Assembly (NCBI RefSeq): GCF_014803895.1
Contig: NZ_JAAVAU010000003.1
Coordinates: 101,653 to 165,652 of the forward strand
Length of the DNA stretch: 64,000 nucleotides
Reading direction: 5' to 3'
DNA from: Lactobacillus sp.
GTDB taxonomy: Bacteria; Bacillota; Bacilli; Lactobacillales; Lactobacillaceae
Below are positions 40,321-48,000 of this stretch, piece after piece. The notes under the pieces were generated by a model, which saw nothing but the letters and a program-made list of their open reading frames with translations, made no database searches and had not been told where the DNA came from. The position numbers and the translations under genes were made by a program. The stretch's first letter is position 1, and the number at the start of each line of letters is the position of its first letter.

Positions 40321-40878
40321 TAGATTGAAAGAGTTTAGGAAAAATAACTCCCTAGACTAAAAATTAAGAGTAAGAATTCTATTTTTGAAATCTTACTCTT
40401 TTTTTGTGCTTTCTTTTTGTTAAAGCAGTCCCGTTTAGGATTCTTCTGTTCCAGTATTTACTTAAGTTCATCATTATGACCATCAATCAAATATCTGTTT
40501 CTAACATGACCTCATGATGTTAGTGACTTAATATTTACGACACCATTAATTTTTCTAAAAATTATAAATAAACATAAAAAATTTAAAAACTAGTTACTGC
40601 GTAGTTGTTATTTTATTTTTCTAATTATTAAATACAGACTAGTTTAAATAGAAAGAAATTAAGAGATATTTACTTTATTTTTTAATAATTCATGATTAAT
40701 AAAAATTTTATCGACTTTTTACCGTAATTTTAAGTATATTAAAAATTTTGAGATTAGTTTAGGAACCATCATTTTTGATGTTAAAGAACATAGATTATAA
40801 AGGGATGCAACCAAAATCTTTCAATTTATTGCCCTTCAGTGATAAAATAAAACAGTTAAGAAAGAAGGAGGAGTTATT
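40321..40878. other. Long AT-rich intergenic region (558 bp)
   Basis: After the terminator at 40366-40405 this DNA is very AT-rich, with no ORF, tRNA-like fold or clear repeat. Near the right end, TTTCAA (40819-40824) and TAAAAT (40843-40848), spacer 18, are a weak promoter candidate for the cyclophilin gene. Confidence 0.6.
40366..40405 (+). terminator. Rho-independent terminator after the SLAP protein gene
   Basis: aagagtaaga pairs with tcttactctt around a 15-base loop, followed by seven T. Confidence 0.85.
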
Positions 40879-41463
40879 ATGACATACCCACAATTAGATT
40901 TAGCAAATGTAACTGGTCCTAAGGCAACTATTAAGACTAATCATGGTGACATTAAGATTCAACTTTTTGAAAAACAAGCACCAATGACAGTTGAAAACTT
41001 TATTCGTTTAGCTAAGAAAGACTACTATAATGGCACTACTTTCCACCGTGTAATTAATGACTTTATGATTCAAGGTGGAGATCCTAAAGGTGACGGTACT
41101 GGTGGTCAAAGTATCTGGGGACATCCATTTGAAGATGAATTTTCTCCTGAATTATTTAATATTCGTGGTGCCGTTTCGATGGCTAACTCAGGTCCGAATA
41201 CTAATGGTAGTCAATTCTTCATCGTTGAAAATAAGAATATGCCTAAACGCTTCATCAAGCAATTAGAAGATGCAGGTTATCCTAAGGAAATTATCAAGGC
41301 TTATAAGCAAGGTGGTACCCCATGGCTTGATGGTCGTCACACTGTTTTTGCTCAAGTAATCGATGGCATGGATGTTGTTGATGAAATCGCCAAGGTTGAA
41401 AAAGCTGCTAATGATAAGCCAAAAGAAGACGTTATTATCACTACAATTGACATTGAGGGCTAA
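40879..41463 (+). CDS. ppiB: Peptidyl-prolyl cis-trans isomerase, cyclophilin type
   Basis: A 194-residue cytosolic cyclophilin that speeds proline isomerisation during folding. The core motifs YNGTTFHRVINDFMIQGGDP (~50-69) and NTNGSQFFIV (~107-116) carry the catalytic Arg and Gln. A short insertion (KNMPKRFIKQLEDAGYPKEI) is usual in lactobacilli. No signal peptide. RBS aaggaggag precedes ATG 40879. Monocistronic, followed by a strong terminator. Confidence 0.95.
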   Translation: MTYPQLDLANVTGPKATIKTNHGDIKIQLFEKQAPMTVENFIRLAKKDYYNGTTFHRVINDFMIQGGDPKGDGTGGQSIWGHPFEDEFSPELFNIRGAVSMANSGPNTNGSQFFIVENKNMPKRFIKQLEDAGYPKEIIKAYKQGGTPWLDGRHTVFAQVIDGMDVVDEIAKVEKAANDKPKEDVIITTIDIEG

Positions 41464-41469
41464 TTTTTT

Positions 41470-41506
41470 AAAGATATGTTCAACTTTACGGAACATATCT
41501 TTTTTC
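41470..41506 (+). terminator. Rho-independent terminator after ppiB
   Basis: aaagatatgttc pairs with gaacatatcttt around a 9-base loop, followed by T-run. Confidence 0.88.
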
Positions 41507-41553
41507 TTATCTTATAATAAATAGTGATAGTTATAAGAAAGTAGGAATAAATT

Positions 41554-42255
41554 GTGAATTGGAAATCAATGTTAGATAAAAATAAACCTTCTGAATCGCG
41601 GCTTTTGGCTACAGCATTAACTTTTTCGGGAGGTTTTGTAGATGCGTATACTTATATCCAGCGGGGACATACTTTATCAGCGGGACAGACGGGTAATGTA
41701 ATCTTCTTTGCTTCATCCTTGGCTAGTCACAATGTTAGCGGGATGATTAATCGTGGTTCGACGTTTTTAGCCTTTACGATTGGTTTGATAATGGTAGGGT
41801 TATTTCATAAATATGTAAAAAGTAATTATTGGCGCGTTTTCTGTCTATTTCCAATTTTATTTATTTGCGCTATTGTAGGTTTTTTACCGGCTTCCGCACC
41901 TAATTACTTAATTGTGCCGGCAACAGCTTTTGGGATGGCAATTCAAAATGCCTCATTCAGTAAAATAGAGGGCATGGGTTACAATAACGTATTTACAACT
42001 GGTAATTTAAAAAAATCTGTGGTTGCCTGGTCAGCGTACTTTTTTGGTGAAGATAAAACCCAATATACTGCGGCTGTAAACTACATGTTGGTAGTAATCG
42101 CCTTTGCCTTAGGGGCAATTATTTCCGCACTATTACAAACAATTTTTAACTTAAAAACAATTTGGTTTGCGGTAGCTTTATTAGGCGTAACTGACATTGT
42201 ATACTTAATTTCTCTACGAAAAAGAAATAAATTTTCTGTAGCTAGTCATGATTAA
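41554..42255 (+). CDS. DUF1275 family membrane protein (YoaK-like)
   Basis: A 233-residue integral membrane protein with about six hydrophobic segments. The N-terminal LLATALTFSGGFVDAYTYIQRGHTLSAGQTGNV is the diagnostic DUF1275 motif, and a second half-motif NVFTTGNLKKSV (~140-151) follows. Transport of an unknown compound has been suggested for the family; nothing here specifies it. The start is GTG 41554; a weak agtagg precedes it. The T-box leader begins about 60 bp after the stop. Confidence 0.88.
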   Translation: MNWKSMLDKNKPSESRLLATALTFSGGFVDAYTYIQRGHTLSAGQTGNVIFFASSLASHNVSGMINRGSTFLAFTIGLIMVGLFHKYVKSNYWRVFCLFPILFICAIVGFLPASAPNYLIVPATAFGMAIQNASFSKIEGMGYNNVFTTGNLKKSVVAWSAYFFGEDKTQYTAAVNYMLVVIAFALGAIISALLQTIFNLKTIWFAVALLGVTDIVYLISLRKRNKFSVASHD

Positions 42256-42258
42256 TCG

Positions 42259-42567
42259 TTGACCAAGTTAAATAAAAATGATAAATTATAGATAATATTA
42301 AAAAGATTTTGAAAAGTTGAGTAATTAGTTCAAACTTTTTTAAAGAGAGTTACTGTTTTGGTGAAAGGTAATAAAAGGTTGACTAATGAATATGGACTTG
42401 GATTTAATCTATTTTGGTGAAATACTTTTATTTAGCCGATTTCGGGGTTGTTGCCGTTACCATAACAAGCTATTGATAGATAGTTAGTAAGATTTTCTAT
42501 GTAAGTAGAAGATAAACAAAGGTGGTAACGCGAAGCACTCGTCCTTTCTAGGATGGGTGCTTTTTTG
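42259..42567 (+). promoter_or_regulatory. T-box leader (tRNA-sensing riboswitch) of the NlpA-like gene
   Basis: A promoter (TTGACC 42259-42264; TAAATT 42282-42287, spacer 17) precedes a stem I. The specifier loop has TGAGTA on the 5' side (42318-42323) and GAATATGG on the 3' side (42388-42395). It is bounded by ATTAGT/ACTAAT and AAGT/ACTT helices. Above it are agagag and GGTGAAA of the apical stem. The T-box aaaggtggtaacgcg is at 42519-42533, and the terminator gcactcgtcc/ggatgggtgc plus six T is at 42535-42567. The TGGT of the T-box would pair with a tRNA ending ACCA. The specifier reads TAT (Tyr) directly after the loop-E GAA, or ATG (Met) if shifted by one. Confidence 0.88.
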
Positions 42568-42583
42568 TTTAGGAGGTTTTTCA

Positions 42584-43432
42584 ATGAGAAAGAAGAGAAT
42601 CAGAAATCGTATAATTTGGTCAGTAATTACAGTGTTTATCTTAATTACCGGCTGGTTTAGCTTTGGTCCTCAACCTAAAGTGGATAAGACTAAGGTTGTT
42701 ACTGTAGGAATAGTGGGTGCTGCTAAAGGTGAAAAAGCTATCTGGAATAGTGTAGCCAAGACAATGAAAGAAAAGTATGGAGTTACTTTAAAAATTAAAA
42801 GTTTTGATGGTTATGACTTACCTGATAAAGCTCTTAAATCAGGAGATGTCGATTTAAATTCTTTTCAACATTATGCTTATTTAAAAGAATGGAATAAGGC
42901 TAATCACGGTGGAATTGTAGCGATTGGTGATACATATATTGCACCGATTCGATTATATAGTAAGAAGTACAAGAGTATTACAGATCTACCAGATGGAGCG
43001 ACAATTGCTATTCCAAGTGATGCGACAAATGAATCGCGTGCCCTTTTTGTATTAAAAAATGCGGGTTTAATTAAGCTACGAAAAGGAAAAACCTTAGTAT
43101 CAATTGCTGATATTACTTCTAATCCACATCATTATCATATAAAGGAAGTAGCTTCCGAACAAACCAGTCGAGTCATATCTAGTGTTGATGCAGCAGTTGT
43201 AAACAATGATTTTTCAGGACCTGCTGGCTTAGGAAATAAAGAAACTATTTTTGTTGAACCGCTAAATAAGGACTCTAAACAATGGGTTAATATTATCTGT
43301 GCTCGAACAAAAGATAAGAATAATAAAGTTTACCAAGAAGTAGTTAAAGCATATCAATCCAAGACTACTAAACAACTTTATAAAAAGTACTATGGTAATA
43401 AACAGATTGCCGCTTGGGATAGTAAGTTATAG
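42584..43432 (+). CDS. NlpA/MetQ family substrate-binding protein, membrane-anchored without lipobox
   Basis: A ~282-residue binding protein of the NlpA (methionine-type) ABC family. It has VVTVGIVGAAKGEKAIW (~29-45), LNSFQHYAYLKEWNK (~89-103) and IPSDATNESRALFVLKNAGL (~143-162). The N-terminus (~8-28) is one hydrophobic segment with no Cys, so it is anchored by a helix and is not a lipoprotein, unlike usual MetQ. ATG 42584 after aggaggtttttca is preferred to the longer frame from 42557. No ATPase or permease gene is adjacent, so it must work with a transporter encoded elsewhere. Expression is controlled by the T-box leader. Confidence 0.9.
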   Translation: MRKKRIRNRIIWSVITVFILITGWFSFGPQPKVDKTKVVTVGIVGAAKGEKAIWNSVAKTMKEKYGVTLKIKSFDGYDLPDKALKSGDVDLNSFQHYAYLKEWNKANHGGIVAIGDTYIAPIRLYSKKYKSITDLPDGATIAIPSDATNESRALFVLKNAGLIKLRKGKTLVSIADITSNPHHYHIKEVASEQTSRVISSVDAAVVNNDFSGPAGLGNKETIFVEPLNKDSKQWVNIICARTKDKNNKVYQEVVKAYQSKTTKQLYKKYYGNKQIAAWDSKL

Positions 43433-43748
43433 AAAGAGGTATTAGTAATACGAGTATACTATTTGATAATATAATTAGATTTTACTGATTAAAAAATCTT
43501 ATAGAGAATGCGCTAAATTATCTCTGTAGGATTTTTTCTTTTAGCTTTTTTAATCTTACATTAGAATGTAAGAAAATATGTAAAAATATTTGTGCATATA
43601 AGTATTATTTCAACGACAAGATATAATTAAGCCTTTACCATTGATATAGGTAAGTGGTGTTTGAGGAGTAAGAAGATAAATTTATAAGCCACAAACGATA
43701 ATAGAAAGGAAGGTTAATGCGTAGCCGAGGTTACGTATAACTAAAGAA
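43433..43748. other. Intergenic region (316 bp)
   Basis: Contains the terminator at 43491-43540 and, further right, a perfect TATAAT (43622-43627) with no good -35. About 100 bp of leader before the secreted-protein gene follow, with gaaaggaagg at 43704-43713. No ORF of note. Confidence 0.6.
43491..43540 (+). terminator. Rho-independent terminator after the NlpA-like gene
   Basis: aaaaaatcttatagaga pairs with tctctgtaggatttttt (two mismatches), then ctttt. Confidence 0.82.
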
Positions 43749-44691
43749 ATGAAGAATAAAAAATTAACCAAAGTATTAAAGAAAATGACGACGGCCGCCA
43801 TTTTGTCAATCGCCCTTGCCAGTCCGCTCACCGCTAAAAGTGCTAGCGCCGCTACTTACAACGCCGCCGACTACTTTCCGGCTGGCACAGATGCAAGTGT
43901 GATTCCGACTGAAGACATGTACAGAGACAATTACAATAGTTACTTCCGCAACTTTAAAAATAGAAGTGCTAACATTTACATTAATGATAAAACTGTTAAG
44001 AAGGTCTTTCAAAAAGCGGCTAAAGCTTGGGCACCAGTCTTTAAGTTCAAGTTTGTCAGTTCCGCTAAACATGCTGACTTCAATTCTGCTAAATATGCCA
44101 ATGTCGTGGTTAAAAAAGACGGCGGTGCGCAAACGAATTGGGCTACAGTTAATAAAGCTCAATTATTCTCTGGTTCGATGAAAACTCTTAAGCAAATAAA
44201 GAAAGACTTTCCTACATATTATAGATTAAAGGGGGGGTTGGTATAATGTTTATGCTGATGGTAAGATCACTAATTACAAGAAGTGGAAAGCTTATCATAA
44301 AAAAGAACTAGCTGGCGGATCTGAGGCTGTGAAGATGTACAATAGATTAATTAGTTCTACTGCCTATTTATATGCGCCTGAAGCTGGAATGTGGATCCCA
44401 TCCGATTCAGATACTGGAAAGAATTCATGGAACCACTATATTACAGTAACTGCTGGTACCAGAGGCTTGACTCAAGCTCAACAACTCGGTAATGCAGAAG
44501 AAATATTAGGTGAAATTATTGCCGGAGAAGTAAATACTGAGGATGATAGCAATGGTAACGGTGGATCCCGTAGCGGAATGTTTACTCATTATAAAGTTAC
44601 TCAAAATGATCTAAACTGTGTCGATTGGGTCTATGCTCATCCATGGAGCGGTAGTAACGTCTTCTGGGATAATCGAACTGTACTTTCATAG
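43749..44691 (+). pseudogene. Secreted protein of unknown function, frameshifted in a G7 tract
   Basis: Signal peptide at ~1-33 (hydrophobic AAILSIALASPLTAKSASA). The frame set by ATG 43749 stops at 44246, and the sequence continues in another frame to 44691. The switch lies in a run of seven G (44231-44237). With six G the reading would be LKGGWYNVYADGK and the protein would be ~313 residues. The N-terminal half (ANIYINDKTVKKVFQKAAKAW, then a beta strand after SSAKHADF) resembles the front of matrixin-type metalloproteases. No HExxHxxG zinc motif is present (LGEIIAGE stands in its place), so the function is unknown. Phase variation, true decay or a sequence error would all fit. Confidence 0.75.
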
Positions 44692-44722
44692 TTAATATTT
44701 TTCAAAGTTTGATACTTAAACA

Positions 44723-44757
44723 AAAACGGATCTATTTAATAGGTCCGTTTTTTGTTT
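44723..44757 (+). terminator. Rho-independent terminator after the secreted-protein gene
   Basis: aacggatctatt pairs with aataggtccgtt (one mismatch), then T-run. Confidence 0.82.
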
Positions 44758-44821
44758 TTGTTGTTAAAAAGGTGGTTGCATAAAGCACTCACCAAGCTAA
44801 AACTTAACAGGAGATGATAAT

Positions 44822-44887
44822 TTGAAGTCTTTAGGTGCTTGGCTGGAGTGTATGGGCGTACACCGGATCCGGCACCTAAGAGTTTAA
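44822..44887 (+). CDS. Possible 21-residue peptide inside the structured RNA
   Basis: TTG 44822 follows AGGAG (44809-44813) by 8 bases and opens 21 codons to TAA. The peptide begins MKSLGAWLECMG and ends with the basic VHRIRHLRV. It spans helices C, B and the inner hairpin, so translation and folding exclude each other. It could be a leader peptide, a small toxin or chance. Confidence 0.25.
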   Translation: MKSLGAWLECMGVHRIRHLRV

Positions 44888-44946
44888 TTACCAGCCGTTA
44901 AGATTAATTAATTATCTTTTCATCAAAGTAATTATAGCATGATTCT

Positions 44947-44980
44947 AAAAGACTTTACTTAGTGGAGTCTTTTTTTTTGT
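44947..44980 (+). terminator. Terminator downstream of the structured element
   Basis: aaaagactttac pairs with gtggagtctttt (one mismatch), followed by eight T in all. Its 5' arm aaagactt could instead pair with aagtcttt at 44825-44832, an antiterminator-like alternative. Confidence 0.8.
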
Positions 44981-45049
44981 TTTATAAATCAGTTTCTGCT
45001 CATTTCAGTATACTAATTACAATCTTATTATAGAAAGGTTGTAATCTAT

Positions 45050-48000
45050 GTGATGAAATATAAGAAACGTTTCTCAAAGCGGATCTTAACAGCAGCAGCT
45101 CTTTTGTTGTTAGTTCCGCTAGCGAGTCGATCCCAGACTGTTCATGCTGCGGAATGGGACAAACCGTGGGAGCCGGGTCTGATACCCACTTACGGTATTG
45201 CGCCTAACGAAGCAACCGGAAAAGGTGGTTCTGGTAGTAAACTTGGTGTTGACTTAGGCGGAACCGCTAAGAAAAAAGGCTATGGCTCAGTTGATGGAAA
45301 AACAAATGCCGAAAATATCCATAAAGATGTTTTAACTGGCTATCTCCAGTTGAATAAAAACATCAGTGGTCAACCAATCGGTTCGAATGGGAAGAAATTC
45401 AGAACCAGTAAGGAAGGTGATGGCAACGTTACTTGGGTCGTTTACACCCAACCATCAGATTCTGATGCGGGCAAAGTCGGCATGTACTATAAGAAGGCTT
45501 TAACGTATTACCCTAACATGGATAATAAGACCAATAAGGGTAAAAGTTCTTCACCTATTACCTTAGATGCCTACTTGATTTGGAATGGTTCTTATCGACC
45601 GGGTGAAAACGGGAGCAATAATAACCTCCAATTTAGTACTAAAAACATTTCTGTTAAAGAACCGTATCAAGGAGCCGCTAACTTTACCTTGATACTTTAT
45701 GATAGTAAAACTGGTAGGAAATTTAAGAAAATCAAACCTCAGATTATGCAAACTGATATTGACTATAAACAAGGTCTGATTTTCAATACGCCCTAGTATT
45801 TGATCTATGATAGTTCCACTGCATTGAATGCGGGTGGTAATTATGGTTGGTCGATTTCTACTCCGGGCAAAACCAAGGTTTTTGGTGATAGTGGTCATAA
45901 AAATGGATCACAAGGTACAGTACTTCCTGAGCAAAAGAAAGGGCAGATCTCCTATGTTCCGGCCACAGCAACTAATTCATTCAATGTAACTTTTGTGCAT
46001 GGTTATAAAACAGTACCAAGTGGTTATCAATCTCATCGCTTTGCTAGCCCAACTAGTTCACCGAATAAACTTACCAAATATGCGGTAAAGAGCCTTCACT
46101 CGATAGGAGACCACTATGATGAGAATGTAAAAGACAAAAATGGAAACACCCGGTATGGTAATAGTGGTCGTGCCGATTACTTCGGTTTTGCTTTTGATTC
46201 AGGTTCCAACATCCCTTATCCTGTTTCAATCAATAAGATGATCAGCACTCACGATAAGAACTTCAAAGAATATACAAGCTCCAAGAAGCCTTTGACTGTT
46301 AAAGATAGTCAACCGATATTCTTTGATATCCACACTCAACTTAAGGAACCAACTAGTGCTTTCACCAACGTTAAGAATAAGGACGATGCCAAGACCTACT
46401 ACGGTTTACCACTTACATCTGCGGTAAACGACCCAAATGACCCTTACATTGGTAAAGTATCTGAACTTAAAAAGAGTAAAAAGAGTAAACAGATCTTAGT
46501 TTTAAGAGACTATATCGACCCTCGTTTTGAGATAGTAAGTGCTAAGATTTACTACTCTAAGTGGGGCGATACTTATTTAAATCAAAAGAATAGTACAACA
46601 AAAGATGCTTCTAAGTTCTTTACTGTCTATTCCAATAAAAAAGTTACTAATGATGGTAACTATAAAGGCTATACCGCTGTTGACGCTGTGATGACGACCA
46701 AGGCAATGAAATTTGATTCCGACGCTTGGATGAAGGATTATCACTTAATCATCAAAGTTAAGCTCAAAGACGGTCTCCAACCAGATTACGGAACCAGAGC
46801 TAGTGGTTGGAGCCTATTTTACAATAAGGCTTATTTGAATTATCAGAGTGAATCTAGTGGTGGTTATGTAAAAGTCACTTACAACCACAAGGAAGAAGAG
46901 AAGACGACAACTGACAAAGATGATCATAATCCAGATCTTAAATCTCTTAAAGAAGTTTACAGTGCTGATTTAGCTGACCCAACTAAGCTTGGCAAAGAAT
47001 TAAGCGCTGGGTCTAATGATACGAATGCTAAACTAACGGGTGCCTCAGTTTACCCAGACCAATACTTGTATTACCGTTTACGCTTCACGATTCAATCAAT
47101 GGGTACATACGAAGACAAGAAAACTAATGGTAAAACTAAATTAGATGAGGATACTGAAGATGTACCTGAGTCTGGTTATAAAGCAGCTAAAAAAGGTGAT
47201 CCTTTGATCAAAGATGAATTCACTGACCTGACGATCACCAATAATTTAAGCGATCGTTTTAGAAATAAATCGACTACCGATGATACACGTGATGTTGACC
47301 GCGTCAAAGTTGTTTTAGATGATAAATCAGACTTGACCGATACCGCTAAAAATCATGACTTCACGATTAAAAACGGTAAGCTGCAAGTAAAACTTGATAA
47401 AGATAGTGATGCTAAGCTTTTAAAGACCTTATCTGAATCTACTAAGGCCCATTATCTTTATGTTCAATATCGGGTCCGTATTCGTCCAAATGATGTTAAG
47501 AACCACTCGTTTGAACAAGATTTGAAGCTAGAACCATCAACTAGCGAGAATCAATACACCGACCCTTACAAGGTTGAAAATCAAGCTTCTATCGACGGTC
47601 ACTTCATTGATTCCACTCGTACAGTTAAAACAACTGATAAATTTTTTGAAGATGACTATAATAGAGCCTACTCAAAGTGGCAAGAAGAGACAAAAGGCGA
47701 TGAATTGGGTCATAAGTCAACAACTGTAAGTTCAAGTTCTGGATCAGAATCACAAGAGAGTGATTATCACCATAGTGTCAGTGTAGTTACCGATTGGGAC
47801 CAAAAAACTAAGACCCTTAGTGAAGAATCATCTTTACTTGCAAACGCCACTACCAATAAAACGATCAACTGGATCAAGGTCGTCGATATTGGTCCTACTA
47901 CTAAGATTCCAATCTCATGGGCGAATACCGGTGATGTAATTAATGGTGAAACCAAAGTTTGGAAAGTGCAAAGTGATCTACCATCGATTCGTGAAGAAGG

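Larger units (their letters stand above)
44766..44981. ncRNA. Unclassified structured RNA element with H-type pseudoknot
   Basis: In plus coordinates, helix A cttaac/gttaag (44803-44808 with 44897-44902) encloses the rest. Helix C ttaggtgc/gcacctaa (44831-44838 with 44872-44879) and helix B ggctgg/ccagcc (44841-44846 with 44891-44896) interleave and so form a pseudoknot. A small hairpin gtgta/tacac (44848-44852, 44859-44863) sits between. The minus strand has an extended -10 TGCTATAAT (44939-44931) and ends in ggtgagtgc/gcaaccacc plus five T (44793-44766), giving a ~160-nt RNA. The plus strand ends in its own terminator (44947-44980). Strand and function are not known; it matches no RNA family I recognise. 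Confidence 0.6.
44692..45049. other. Intergenic region (358 bp) carrying the structured RNA element
   Basis: Contains a terminator for the secreted-protein gene (44723-44757), the pseudoknot-bearing element (44766-44981) with a tiny ORF, a second terminator (44947-44980) and the short leader of the giant surface gene, with gaaagg before its start. Confidence 0.7.

Noticed and set aside
43806..44162. 118-residue open frame on the minus strand
   Set aside because: Shadow of the secreted-protein gene; no ribosome binding site and unusual composition.
43849..44691. Active zinc metalloprotease
   Set aside because: No HExxH motif in either frame.
44771..44797. T-box-like string ggtggttgca...gcactcacc
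   Set aside because: It resembles the true T-box at 42519, but lacks the acgcg part and any upstream specifier stem. It is explained better as the minus-strand terminator of the pseudoknot element.
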